Shown here piece by piece: positions 25,092 through 33,991 of a DNA stretch of 64,000 nt. The notes under the pieces were generated by a model that was not told where the DNA came from, made no database searches, and worked only from the letters and a program-made list of their open reading frames with translations. Made by a program: the position numbers and the translations under genes. Every line of letters begins with the position of its first letter. Position 1 is the first letter of the stretch. Source of the stretch: Glutamicibacter sp. PS (GTDB lineage: Bacteria; Actinomycetota; Actinomycetes; Actinomycetales; Micrococcaceae); assembly GCA_031317595.1 (NCBI GenBank), contig JANCMB010000001.1, positions 3,106,325-3,170,324 of the forward strand, given 5' to 3'.

Positions 25092-25152
25092 AATCGAGCC
25101 AAACCGCGATTTCACCACCCGTCCACCAGCACGCAAACCGTAGGCTGGGGAC

Positions 25153-25524
25153 ATGGATCTGAGCATGCCCGATGAAGAATTCGACGCCCTGGTTGAACGT
25201 GCCATCGAGGCTATCCCGCAGCCCTTCATGGAGATCATGGACAACGTCGTTTTCTTCGTGCAGGACGAATACGAACCGCTGCCCGGGGAGCAGGAAAACG
25301 GCGAGATTCTGGGGATTTATGAGGGAATATCGCTAACCGAACGCGATCAGGACTGGGCCGCGGGTGCGATGCCCGACCACATCACAATCTTCAAAAACCC
25401 GACGTTGCGTAGCTGCGCATCGAGCGAGGAAGTGGTTCGCGAAATCACCATCACGGTGATGCACGAGGTGGCTCATCACTTCGGAATCGACGACGAAAAA
25501 CTGCACGAACTTGGCTGGGGTTAG
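25153..25524 (+). CDS. minimal zincin-like metallopeptidase family protein
   Basis: A 123-residue cytosolic protein of the short zincin family (DUF1025-type). The zinc motif is H104-E-V-A-H108 in VMHEVAHHFGIDD, with an acidic third ligand likely downstream. The N-terminal PDEEFDALVERAIEAIPQPF is typical. The physiological substrate is unknown. Confidence 0.88.
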   Translation: MDLSMPDEEFDALVERAIEAIPQPFMEIMDNVVFFVQDEYEPLPGEQENGEILGIYEGISLTERDQDWAAGAMPDHITIFKNPTLRSCASSEEVVREITITVMHEVAHHFGIDDEKLHELGWG

Positions 25525-25943
25525 GTCAATTTTCCAAAAAACTTCCTTTGAGAAGTACGTCACAGCTTTGGTCGTCCCACCACGAGTAGCGCCACAGTAT
25601 TAAGCGGTCTCAGGGACTTGGGGGTCGCGGTATCGGACTGTAACCATGCCCTGTCGAAGGTCACGATTATTAACGGTCGGCGCCATGCATCCGTTAGGCA
25701 TGCGAAAAATTCTTAGTGCGCCTGGCCACGCCCACCGCAACACGTACCTGCAAATCAGAGCGCCACATGGACGCTCCGCGCACGATTGTTAATGCTGTGA
25801 CTCATGTGATTGGTGTTGCATATTCGTAGATCGTTGCCATAGTGTGATATTTGGAGTCTTATCCAAACTGTTATCTGAGTGCCCTTTCGGTCACGAAGAA
25901 CTACCGACTCCGGCTGACATCTATCGATCTCGTGAGGAATGAA
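25525..25943. other. 419-bp intergenic region and long leader of the NlpC/P60 gene
   Basis: No gene is visible. The region is more A/T-rich than its surroundings and should contain the NlpC/P60 promoter and a 5' leader. One poor -35/-10 candidate is TTGCAT with TAGTGT 18 bp downstream, near 25817-25846. Leaders of cell-wall hydrolase genes in actinobacteria often carry a c-di-AMP (ydaO) riboswitch, but I could not recognise its conserved core here by eye. Confidence 0.5.
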
Positions 25944-27662
25944 ATGGCAAAACGCCACGCACTTAGCGTCGCCGCATGCACTCTGGCCCTGACTGCATCC
26001 TGCCTCGCCGGCTCACTTCCTGCGTCCGCAAGCCCTCAGGCCGGCGCGCTACCCGCAGTGGTACAGCCGCAGCGTTCGCCGCTGCCGAGCGACGCCGAGA
26101 TCGAGCAGGCCAAGCAAGACAAGGATGCCGCCAACGCCATGATTGCGCGCATCGAACAGTCACTGGCCGAAAGCCGAAACGAACTTCAGGCCTTGGAGAC
26201 GACCTCCCTTGAAGCGCAGGAGTCACTGCTCAGTGCCACCGAAGAGCGTGATTACCGCGCCGCGGAAGCCGACAAGGCCAACGAGCAGATCAAGCTCGCC
26301 CAGCAGTATCTGGAAAATAGCCGTGCCGACGTAGCTGCGATCGCCGCTGACATGTACCGCAATGGCGCCAGTGGATCCGCGTTGGCCGCACTGGTTCAAG
26401 ACGACTCCGAGGGCAATGTCCTCTACAAGGCAGCGACAATGAGCACGCTGAGCGATTCGCGAGCTCGTGCCGTCAGCGCCGCCACCGAAGCAGAAGCACT
26501 CGTCAAGGCATGGCAAGAATATGCCGAGGCAGCTAATAAGGCTGCCGAAGAAGCAGCTGCAGCGTTCGACACCGCGTCGGCCGAGGCCACGCGCACCCTG
26601 AACGACTATCAGGCCGCCATCGAACCGCAGAAGAAGTTGCGCGACGAACTGGTTGGGCACCTGGCTGAGCTGAAGAAGCAGGACAAGAAGAAGGTCCAAG
26701 AACAGCTGGCCAAGGCCGAGGCGAAGGCCGACGAAGAGCGCTTGCAGCAGACGATTGAAAATAGCGCCAAGGTTGTCGAGCCCAAGGTCATGAATCCGGC
26801 CACCCCGGGCGAGGCTCGCCCGTTGATGGTGGAGAAGCCACTGGAACTTGTGGTGGAGGAAAAGCCAGAGGCAGAGAAGAAAGAAGAGCCCAAGGCTGAA
26901 GAAAAGCCAAAGGTAGAAGAAAAGCCAAAGGCTGAAAAGAAGGAAGAGCCTAAGGCCGAAGAGAAGCCGAAGGTAGAAGAAAAGCCAAAGGCCGAGAAGA
27001 AGCAGGAGCCTAAGGCCGAGGAAAAGCCAAAGGCTGAAAAGAAGGAAGAACCCAAGGCCGAAGAGAAGCCAAAGGCCGAGCCAAAGCCGAAACCCAAGGT
27101 TGAGGAAAAGCCAAAGCCGAAGGTCGAAGAGAAGCCAAAGCCAAAGGTCGAGGAGAAGCCTAAACCAAAGCCGAAGCCAAAGGTTGAGGAGAAGCCTAAG
27201 CCGAAGCCAAAGCCTGCACCGACGCCGAAACCAACTCCGAAGCCGGAGCCTAAGCCGGAGCCGGAAACCACCGTACCGACCGGTAGCGGCAATTACTCGG
27301 CCGCGATTGCCTGGGCCCTGAAGACCGCAGATGATCCGAGCAAGGGTTATGTGTTCGGCGCAAACGGACCGAACTACTTCGACTGCTCCAGCTTCTCGCA
27401 GCGCGCCTTCGCCCAGTCGGGCATCAGCTTGCCGCGTACCTCAAGCCAGCAGTTTGCCTCTGCCCCGCAGTACGTCTCGCTGGACAACCTGCGCCCTGGC
27501 GACCTGGTGTTCTCCACCTCCAACGGTGGCGCGTCCTTCTACCACGTCGCGATCTACATCGGTGGCGGTCAGGTAGTCCACGCGCGTAACCCCAACGCCG
27601 GCATTACGGTGACCCCGCTGAGCTGGGTCAACAACATGCACTACAAGGCAGCACGCTACTAA
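25944..27662 (+). CDS. NlpC/P60 peptidoglycan hydrolase with Lys-Glu-Pro spacer
   Basis: A 572-residue secreted protein: a signal peptide (about 1-31, ending ASA), a long coiled coil (about 45-265), a spacer of about 140 residues made of K/E/P repeats (EEKPKAEKKEEPKAE-like, later KPKPKVEEKP), and an NlpC/P60 (C40) domain with C481 in YFDCSSF, H534 in FYHVAIYIG and H546. This RipA-like layout suggests a D,L-endopeptidase acting at septation, the coiled coil perhaps holding the catalytic domain inactive. The ATG at 25944 has GAGGA 5 bases upstream; the upstream open frame is not used. Confidence 0.92.
   Translation: MAKRHALSVAACTLALTASCLAGSLPASASPQAGALPAVVQPQRSPLPSDAEIEQAKQDKDAANAMIARIEQSLAESRNELQALETTSLEAQESLLSATEERDYRAAEADKANEQIKLAQQYLENSRADVAAIAADMYRNGASGSALAALVQDDSEGNVLYKAATMSTLSDSRARAVSAATEAEALVKAWQEYAEAANKAAEEAAAAFDTASAEATRTLNDYQAAIEPQKKLRDELVGHLAELKKQDKKKVQEQLAKAEAKADEERLQQTIENSAKVVEPKVMNPATPGEARPLMVEKPLELVVEEKPEAEKKEEPKAEEKPKVEEKPKAEKKEEPKAEEKPKVEEKPKAEKKQEPKAEEKPKAEKKEEPKAEEKPKAEPKPKPKVEEKPKPKVEEKPKPKVEEKPKPKPKPKVEEKPKPKPKPAPTPKPTPKPEPKPEPETTVPTGSGNYSAAIAWALKTADDPSKGYVFGANGPNYFDCSSFSQRAFAQSGISLPRTSSQQFASAPQYVSLDNLRPGDLVFSTSNGGASFYHVAIYIGGGQVVHARNPNAGITVTPLSWVNNMHYKAARY
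26857..27270. repeat. repeats encoding the Lys/Glu/Pro spacer
   Basis: Tandem imperfect units of 21-39 bp built from GAA-GAA-AAG-CCA-AAG-type codons, first as KVEEKPKAEKKEEPKAEEKP and then as KPKPKVEE. They are in frame and expected to vary in number between strains. The long minus-strand frame across them is an artefact of the repeat. Confidence 0.85.
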
Positions 27663-27677
27663 GCGATCACGCACCCC

Positions 27678-27728
27678 AAACCATCGGGCCCTCCCGACGA
27701 GTAACTCGTCGGGAGGGCCCGATGGTTT
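27678..27728. terminator. 24-bp perfect stem, bidirectional terminator
   Basis: The arms at 27678-27701 and 27705-27728 are perfectly complementary over 24 bp around a TAA loop, with AAA/TTT at the outer ends. It lies between the convergent NlpC/P60 and universal stress protein genes and can terminate both. Confidence 0.88.
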
Positions 27729-27747
27729 ATGGACTCTCAGCCCCGGT

Positions 27748-28722
27748 TCACTCTTCGTTCGCGCGGGTATCGAAATCGTTACGGTTAGCCAAGCGTGGGT
27801 CCTCCATGTCGGGGACAACCATCACCGGGCCCTTTGAGTGGTGTAGCACACCCTGGCTGGTTGAACCCAGCAGCATGCCGGCGAATCCACCTCGACCGCG
27901 CGAGCCGGTCACGGTCAGTACCGCATGCTCGGACTCGCGGATCAGCACTTCCACCGGAGGACCAAGCACCACATCGGTTTCCAGCTCAAGGTCCGGGAAG
28001 TGCGACTTCAGCCAGCGGTAGCCCACATCCATCTGATAGTGGACGTCTTCCAAGACGGCTTCTTGATCCACCGTGGCCGGCATCCACGCCAGAGCCGCCG
28101 AGACCGGCGCCACGGCGCAAACAACACGCAACGGCAACTGGCGGGCCACCGCGGCTTCCGCTGCGGCGAGCACGGCCATACGGGCCCGGTCGGAACCGTC
28201 GACACCCACCACGATATGCTCGCGCTCCGGCGGGGTGGGCTCCTGACCCTGCTGTTCCTTGGCCATGCACAGCGGCACGACCACCGTGGGGCATTTCGCG
28301 TGGGCTGGCAATGCCGAGGAAACCGAACCGAGCAGGCGTCCGACAAAGCCTCCACGCCCACGGGTGCCGACCACAACAAGGTCCGCGTCTTCACTCAGGT
28401 CCAACAACACCCCGGCAGGGTCCCCGGATTCGATGTAGGTGCGGATGGTGACGGGACTGCCTTCGAGTTCGGCTCGCGCTTCTCGCACGATGTCCTCCGC
28501 GCCGCCACGAATCAGATCATCATCCAACGTCGAGTAACCGGCGTCCATCGAGGACGCGGCAAATACCGGGATGGTGTAGGCGGAGACGACGTTCAATACG
28601 CTGCCGCGGCGCTGCGCCTCACGCTCGGCCCAGCGCAAAGCACAACGGCTTTGTTCCGAACCGTCAACGCCAACGACGATCCCCTCAATTTTCTCGCTCG
28701 TTGCACCAGTTGCGTCGCTCAT
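27748..28722 (-). CDS. universal stress protein with two UspA domains
   Basis: A 324-residue tandem UspA protein. Each half ends in the ATP-binding signature: VVVGTRGRGGFVGRLLGS in the first and LTVTGSRGRGGFAGMLLGS in the second. The ATG at 28722 has GAGGAG eight bases upstream and is preferred to the GTG at 28731. Tandem UspA proteins are ATP-binding stress or dormancy factors in actinobacteria. It is divergent from the purine permease. Confidence 0.92.
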   Translation of the reverse strand: MSDATGATSEKIEGIVVGVDGSEQSRCALRWAEREAQRRGSVLNVVSAYTIPVFAASSMDAGYSTLDDDLIRGGAEDIVREARAELEGSPVTIRTYIESGDPAGVLLDLSEDADLVVVGTRGRGGFVGRLLGSVSSALPAHAKCPTVVVPLCMAKEQQGQEPTPPEREHIVVGVDGSDRARMAVLAAAEAAVARQLPLRVVCAVAPVSAALAWMPATVDQEAVLEDVHYQMDVGYRWLKSHFPDLELETDVVLGPPVEVLIRESEHAVLTVTGSRGRGGFAGMLLGSTSQGVLHHSKGPVMVVPDMEDPRLANRNDFDTRANEE

Positions 28723-28890
28723 CAAACTCACTCCTCATTGACCTGCGTTGCCATGGGTGTGATCCCCATAACAACCAATGTACTTCCATTTTTCAAGTCC
28801 GTGTGACGTGGGTCTACAGGATTTCGCACAGAGCCTACTCACAAGTCTTTGACTCACCGGCGAAAGTGCAAAAACACATAGAATTTTCCT

Positions 28891-30348
28891 ATGTCTTCCA
28901 GCACCCAAACGCCTACGGGCACCTCTGTCCGCGCGCGGGTTGACCGGTACTTCCGGATCTCCGAGCGCCGTTCCACGTTCTCCACCGAGCTTCGCGGCGG
29001 TATCGCCACCTTCTTCGCGATGAGCTATATCGTCGTCCTAAATCCGTTGGTGCTCTCCGGCGCCGACGCTTCGGGCGGCGAACTGGGTATTCAACGCGTG
29101 GCTGCGGTGACCGCGTTCGTGGCGGCCATCCTGACCATCATCATGGGCATCTGGGCCCGTAGTCCCTACGCCATGGCCACCGGTTTGGGTGTGAACGCCT
29201 TCGTTGCCATTACCGTGGCCACGAACCCGGAAATTACTTGGCCAGATGTGATGGGCCTAGTGCTCATCGCTGGTGTGGTGATGTTTATTCTGGTGCTGAC
29301 CGGTTTCCGTACCGCCGTATTCAACGCCGTGCCACAAAGCCTGAAAACCGCGATCGTGGTCGGTATCGGCATGTTCATTGCGTTGATCGGCTTGGTCAAT
29401 GCCGGCTTCGTGCGTCGCATCCCGGACGCAGCTGGCACCACCGTACCGGTGGGCCTCGGCTTCGACGGTAAGCTGCTGGGCTGGCCGATCGTGGTCTTCC
29501 TCGTCGGTCTGTTGCTGACCATCGCGCTGCTGGTGCGCAAGGCCAAAGGTGCCATCTTGATCGGTATCGTCGCCTCGGCGATTCTGGCCAACATTCTTCA
29601 GGCGGTCTTCAACATCGGCGGTTCTTCGGCCGAAAACCCGCAGGGCTGGTCCCTCGTGGTCCCCTCCATGCCAAGCTGGACGCTACCCGATCTGAGCCTC
29701 ATCGGTCAGGTCAACCCCTTCGGCGCCTTCACCCACCTCGGCTTCACCGCCGCAGCGCTGTTGGCCTTCGTCATTTTGCTGTCCATCTTCTTCGATGCCA
29801 TGGGCACCATGGTCGGGCTGGCTTCCGAAGCCGGACTCACCGACGAGAACGGCAACATTCCGGATGTCGACAAGGTGCTGTTGGTTGACGCCGCCGGCGC
29901 CATCGTCGGTGGCGGCACCTCGAGCTCCTCGGCGCAGATCTTCGTTGAGTCCGGGGCCGGAATTGGCGAGGGTGCACGCACCGGCCTGTCCTCGGTGGTC
30001 ACCGGCCTGCTACTTCTCGTGGCCATGTTCCTGACCCCGCTGATCTACCTGGTGCCTTTCGAGGCCGTGGCCCCTGCGCTGGTGGTCGTTGGCTTCATGA
30101 TGATCTCGCAAGTCGCCAAGATCGACTGGGCTGACTGGGGATTGGCTATCCCAGCCTTCCTGACGTTCACGCTGATGCCCTTTACCTATTCGATCGCCAA
30201 TGGCATCGGTGCCGGGTTTATCGCCTTCGTGTTCATCCGTGCCGTTCAGGGACGCGGCAAGGAAGTGCACCCGCTGATGTGGTTCGTTGCCGCCGCCTTT
30301 GTGCTGTTCTTCGGCATCGGCCTCATTGAGCAGCTCACCGGGGTGTAA
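28891..30348 (+). CDS. AzgA-type NCS2 purine permease
   Basis: A 485-residue inner-membrane transporter with 12-14 TM segments. ELRGGIATFFAMSYIVVLNPLVLS and TGLGVNAFVA at the N-terminus and the FVESGAGIGEGARTGLSSVVTG segment are signatures of the AzgA branch, which imports adenine, guanine or hypoxanthine with protons. The ribosome-binding site before the ATG is weak, and no purine riboswitch is recognisable in the 168-bp upstream gap. Confidence 0.92.
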   Translation: MSSSTQTPTGTSVRARVDRYFRISERRSTFSTELRGGIATFFAMSYIVVLNPLVLSGADASGGELGIQRVAAVTAFVAAILTIIMGIWARSPYAMATGLGVNAFVAITVATNPEITWPDVMGLVLIAGVVMFILVLTGFRTAVFNAVPQSLKTAIVVGIGMFIALIGLVNAGFVRRIPDAAGTTVPVGLGFDGKLLGWPIVVFLVGLLLTIALLVRKAKGAILIGIVASAILANILQAVFNIGGSSAENPQGWSLVVPSMPSWTLPDLSLIGQVNPFGAFTHLGFTAAALLAFVILLSIFFDAMGTMVGLASEAGLTDENGNIPDVDKVLLVDAAGAIVGGGTSSSSAQIFVESGAGIGEGARTGLSSVVTGLLLLVAMFLTPLIYLVPFEAVAPALVVVGFMMISQVAKIDWADWGLAIPAFLTFTLMPFTYSIANGIGAGFIAFVFIRAVQGRGKEVHPLMWFVAAAFVLFFGIGLIEQLTGV

Positions 30349-30368
30349 TTTCCCGGTCGATTATGCAT

Positions 30369-30394
30369 CGTGGCTCGCCTTCGGGCGAGCCACG
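30369..30394 (+). terminator. hairpin after the purine permease
   Basis: CGTGGCTCGCC pairs with GGCGAGCCACG around a TTCG tetraloop, a very stable 11-bp stem 20 bp after the stop. No U run follows. Confidence 0.62.
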
Positions 30395-30483
30395 GCTCGT
30401 TAACCGCCGCTGGAGGTTGGTTTGCGGCCGGTGACAATGAATAATCGGCAGTAACTAGTGCGTCAACGCCGCAGGAGATCTCG

Positions 30484-30723
30484 ATGAGTGAACAACCCAA
30501 TGGCCAGCAACCCAACCCGCTGAGCAGGATCACGGCCAAGGGATGGACCGGTATCGCCGTTGCGGTGGTCGTGCTGGTGTTCATCCTGCAGAACTTCCAG
30601 CATGTGCGGGTGCGCCTGATCTTTGTCGACACCATTGCTCCGCTGTGGATCGTGCTGTTGGTGACGCTCTTACTGGGCTTTCTTGTCGGCGCCTTCACCA
30701 CCGGACGCAAACGCAAGGACTAG
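30484..30723 (+). CDS. LapA/DUF1049-family small membrane protein
   Basis: A 79-residue protein with two TM helices (about 20-38 and 52-73) joined by QNFQHVRVRLIFVDTIAPLW and ending in a basic TGRKRKD tail, the LapA_dom pattern. In enterobacteria LapA helps regulate lipopolysaccharide; its role in actinobacteria is unknown. The stop overlaps the convergent gene by 4 bp. Confidence 0.82.
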   Translation: MSEQPNGQQPNPLSRITAKGWTGIAVAVVVLVFILQNFQHVRVRLIFVDTIAPLWIVLLVTLLLGFLVGAFTTGRKRKD

Positions 30724-31547
30724 GAGATGGGCGTCGCTCCGGCGATGAAGCGGTCCACCTCGACACCGGCCAGCAGTTGAGCCGGAAGCGGTGCGCTGCG
30801 TAGCGCACGTTGCACGTCGGCCCCGCTAGGAACACCGCCGTTTCCGGCGGCCATGACGATATTGCCGTAGCGTCGCCCCTTGAGCATGGGCGCATCGGCG
30901 ACGAGCACCACCTCCGAGAAGACCTCGCGTAAGGTAGCCGCCTCGGCCCGCGCGGTCTTCAGATCCCTAGTATCCCCGCAGTTCACGAGGTACAGCCCAC
31001 CCTGGTCAAGAACCCGTGCGGCCTCGGCCGCATAGGACACTGTGGTCAGTTCGCGCGGGGTGTTGCTGCCGGCAAAAACATCGCGAATCACCACATCCCG
31101 GCTATTGTCGGCCAGCGTGGGCAACACCTGTCCGGCATCCGCCACACGAATCCGCACCAGCGGGGCGCGCGGTACCTCAAAGTGGGTGCGCACCAGTTCG
31201 GCGAGCCGCCCATCGAGCTCCACCACCACTTGGCGAGCATTTTCGTAGCGTGCCGCGGCCCAGCGTGGCATGGAGCATCCGCCACCACCCAAATGCAGGG
31301 CACGAAGCTTGCGGGCCCGCCCATCAAAACGTGCAGGCTCGAAGGCGGCCAGTATGAGCGGTTCCATCCACTTCATGTATTCGAAGTCTAAGAACTCGGG
31401 ATCGTCGAGGTCGACATGCGAGGAGGGCACGCCGTTGACCTTCAGCACGTAGCGGTTGGCTCCGTAGGAATCTTTTTCAATTTCCGCGGTTCCGGTATCG
31501 ATCGGGTAGCTGCCGACCAGCCCGTCATCTGCGCCACCTCTAGCCAC
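30720..31547 (-). CDS. spermidine synthase-like SAM-dependent protein
   Basis: A Rossmann-fold protein of about 275 residues with LRALHLGGGGCSMPRW (nucleotide-binding loop), VVVELDGRLAELVRTHF (acidic residue for the ligand ribose) and VIRDVFAGSNTPRELTT (the position of the catalytic aspartate region in polyamine aminopropyltransferases). Many actinobacterial members lack polyamine synthesis and are of unknown function. The start is uncertain: the GTG at 31547 overlaps the acetyltransferase stop, while an ATG at 31613 would overlap it by 74 bp. Confidence 0.78.
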   Translation of the reverse strand: MARGGADDGLVGSYPIDTGTAEIEKDSYGANRYVLKVNGVPSSHVDLDDPEFLDFEYMKWMEPLILAAFEPARFDGRARKLRALHLGGGGCSMPRWAAARYENARQVVVELDGRLAELVRTHFEVPRAPLVRIRVADAGQVLPTLADNSRDVVIRDVFAGSNTPRELTTVSYAAEAARVLDQGGLYLVNCGDTRDLKTARAEAATLREVFSEVVLVADAPMLKGRRYGNIVMAAGNGGVPSGADVQRALRSAPLPAQLLAGVEVDRFIAGATPIS

Positions 31548-32055
31548 GACGGCGCACCAAGCGTTGCTCGCGGAGTCCAGCCCAGCTACCGACCAGTTCT
31601 TCACTGGTTCCATCGGGTGCGAATCCGTGCTTAGCAAAGAAGGCCGCCGCCCGGTCGTTGCCTTCAACAACCCACACCAGGGCATCGCCCTGGCCCAGTA
31701 GGGTCTGCAACAAGTGTTCCCCGAGCCCGGTGCCGTAGTACTCCTGCAGCACGTAGATCATGCCCAGCTCGACCTCAACCCCGGCATCACGGTCTTCATC
31801 GATCACCGGGGTTCCTCCGGCTAGGCCTATGATCCGACCGTCGGCGCGCTCGGCCACAAAGAAACCGGCCCCGGCGGCCAGCCCACGCTCCCACCAGGTC
31901 ACCTGCCCCTCAAGCTCAGCGGCGTGAAAGTCGAAGAACGAGGCATCGCGAAGCTGCGCATAGGCCTCCCGCCAAGCCTGTAGTTTCATTTCAAGGGCCG
32001 GGCGCACGTCTTCAGTGGTTGCCGGCCGGATTCGGTAGGCGTTGGTTTCAAGCAC
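31540..32055 (-). CDS. GNAT-family N-acetyltransferase
   Basis: A 171-residue acetyl-CoA-dependent transferase. It starts YRIRPATTEDVRPALEMKLQAWREAY and has the CoA-binding strand and loop ELGMIYVLQEYYGTGLGEHLLQTLLG, with the C-terminal NDRAAAFFAKHGFAPDG. The substrate is unknown. It shares an operon with the spermidine synthase-like gene downstream. Confidence 0.87.
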   Translation of the reverse strand: MLETNAYRIRPATTEDVRPALEMKLQAWREAYAQLRDASFFDFHAAELEGQVTWWERGLAAGAGFFVAERADGRIIGLAGGTPVIDEDRDAGVEVELGMIYVLQEYYGTGLGEHLLQTLLGQGDALVWVVEGNDRAAAFFAKHGFAPDGTSEELVGSWAGLREQRLVRRRG

Positions 32056-32084
32056 AGCAATACCCTACGGCACCTCGGCGCGGT

Positions 32085-32777
32085 TCACCGTACCCGGGCC
32101 AGCGCGAACCCATCCCACCCCTTAGCCCCAACCGTTTGCAGGGCGGTGGCTTCCAGCCGGGAATCTTCTCCGAGCATGCGCAACGCTAGTTGAACGCCCT
32201 CGACTTCGCGGGCCTCATCGCTCCCCTCGGGCAACTTCGAAATGACACTACCGCTGCGCACCACATTGTCGAGCACCAACACCGTGCCACTGTGCGAAAG
32301 CTCCAACGCCAGCTCGAGATACACCGGGTTATTGCGCTTATCGGCGTCGATGAAGATCAAATCAAAGCTTGGTTCATGACGGGAAATGAGATCCCGCAAC
32401 GACTCGGCAGCGACACCCAGCAAAATCTGCACACGATCGGCTAGCCCCGCACGTTCCAGGTTCTCACGCGCCACACTCGCATGAAGCGGCGCGAATTCGC
32501 AGGTCATCACCTTGCCGCTGGGACCGACGCCGCGAGCCAGCCACCCGGTGGAGTAGCCGGCCAACGTCCCGATTTCGAGCACGCGACGGGCCCCGGAGAT
32601 CTGTGCCAGCAGTTGCAGCATTTTGCCCTGAGCGGGACTCACCTCGATCGATGGCAAACCAAGGGCCCGTGCGTGTTCGCGCCCTGCGTCAAGCTCGGCA
32701 TCGGCCAGCTTGAGTTCGGTATTCAAATATTCCTCGACGGCCACCGCATGGCGGGCGACCGATTTCTCGCCGCTCAT
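32085..32777 (-). CDS. class I SAM-dependent O-methyltransferase
   Basis: A 230-residue methyltransferase of the caffeoyl-CoA/catechol O-methyltransferase group. The SAM loop is VLEIGTLAGYSTGWLARG, and the metal and substrate region is FDLIFIDADKRNNPVYLELAL. The ATG at 32777 has AAGGAG upstream; the longer frame to 32810 is not used. The acceptor is unknown. Confidence 0.9.
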   Translation of the reverse strand: MSGEKSVARHAVAVEEYLNTELKLADAELDAGREHARALGLPSIEVSPAQGKMLQLLAQISGARRVLEIGTLAGYSTGWLARGVGPSGKVMTCEFAPLHASVARENLERAGLADRVQILLGVAAESLRDLISRHEPSFDLIFIDADKRNNPVYLELALELSHSGTVLVLDNVVRSGSVISKLPEGSDEAREVEGVQLALRMLGEDSRLEATALQTVGAKGWDGFALARVR

Positions 32778-32902
32778 GACCCACTCCTTGCATAGAGTTC
32801 GATTACCCACCGCGTTAGCTCGCTGACTAGAACTCGCCGCTACCGCTCAGAAAGGGAAGCAGAGAATTGCCCGCAACCGGCGCTTCTGCTTGGATCGATG
32901 AT

Positions 32903-33757
32903 GTGACTGCACAAATCGTCCTTTGTGGCCCAGCCTCATGGAATCAGCTCATCGTGCTGGATCGGCTCCCGGAACCCACGCCGCACACGCAATTCGCCGA
33001 AGAGGCGTGGAAAACAATCGGTGGCACCTCGGCGGGTAAGGCGCTGCACCTAGCCTCGCTCGAAGTGCCGGTGACGCTGCATACCGCACTCGCCGACGAT
33101 GAGCCTTCGAATTCCATCCAACGAGTGCTATCTACGGCCGGGGTGTCGCTGGCACCCGTGGTCTCGGAACGAACCGAACAGCACGTCAATCTAATGACGC
33201 GCGGCGGTGAAAGAGTATCGCTCTATGTAGCTACGCCCAGCTCACCGAGTGAGGCGGCGGTGGCGCAGACCGCCGCAGCGTTGCGCGAGGCCGATGTAGC
33301 GGTGATCGATCTGTGTGAACTAGGGGCGCGCGTACTTGAGCAGAATCCCCTACGTGGCATCTGGACCGATCTGCACGACTACGACGGCGCCTCGACATTC
33401 CACGAACCTTTCCTGCGTGCCGCCGAAGTGGTTTTCATGAACGACGATCGCACTGAAGACGCTTTCCAACTGATGTCTACCGTGCTGGCGGCGGGGGCTC
33501 GATTAGCCGTTTGCACCCAAGGCAAGCAGGGCGCCGTGGCGATGAACAGCTCCGGCGAACGCTTCCGTGTAGCCGCCCCGCAAGCAACGGTACGTGACAC
33601 CAATGGTGCCGGTGATGCGTTCATGGCAGGCTTTCTGGCCGCCAGCTTGGCGGGAGATACGGTGCAACAAGCATTGGAGTCCGCGGCCGAACAGGCCCGC
33701 ATCGCAGTTGAGTCCCCGCATCTACATCCAGTTGTTGAGGCGGCCTTAGGTGCCTGA
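32903..33757 (+). CDS. PfkB-family carbohydrate kinase
   Basis: A sugar or nucleoside kinase of the ribokinase fold, 284 residues from the GTG at 32903 (a TTG at 32867 is also possible). The N-terminal GGTSAGKALHLASL binds the sugar. DTNGAGDAFMAGFLAASL near the C-terminus holds the catalytic aspartate and anion hole, and CTQGKQGAVAM precedes it. It stands alone between a divergent methyltransferase and the mobile-element region, so its substrate cannot be inferred. Confidence 0.85.
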   Translation: MTAQIVLCGPASWNQLIVLDRLPEPTPHTQFAEEAWKTIGGTSAGKALHLASLEVPVTLHTALADDEPSNSIQRVLSTAGVSLAPVVSERTEQHVNLMTRGGERVSLYVATPSSPSEAAVAQTAAALREADVAVIDLCELGARVLEQNPLRGIWTDLHDYDGASTFHEPFLRAAEVVFMNDDRTEDAFQLMSTVLAAGARLAVCTQGKQGAVAMNSSGERFRVAAPQATVRDTNGAGDAFMAGFLAASLAGDTVQQALESAAEQARIAVESPHLHPVVEAALGA

Positions 33758-33769
33758 AACGGTGTATTG

Positions 33770-33800
33770 GTGTCCCGTGTGGGAACCATCTACGGGACAC
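33770..33800 (+). terminator. stem-loop after the PfkB kinase
   Basis: GTGTCCCGT pairs with ACGGGACAC across a 13-base loop, 12 bp after the stop. It has no U tract. It also marks the left limit of normal chromosome before the mobile-element remnants. Confidence 0.45.
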
Positions 33801-33991
33801 ATGACGCCTACGACTTTGCCTAGATCAATCTCTATCAATCGAAGCACACCACTTCGTAACCTAGAACTTTTTTAGCAGACGCATTTGGTAGCGCGTGTGC
33901 GCGTATCGCGTGTGCAATCTCGGCACTTCGTAGACAGCATCTCTCAACACTTCGCGGGCAAAGCCCGCCCATTTCTTGGCACAGTCGAAGC

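Noticed and set aside
26609-27292. A 227-codon minus-strand frame rich in Gly/Phe/Ser across the NlpC/P60 spacer
   Set aside because: It is the mirror of the K/E/P codon repeats; the plus-strand frame has a signal peptide and a catalytic domain.
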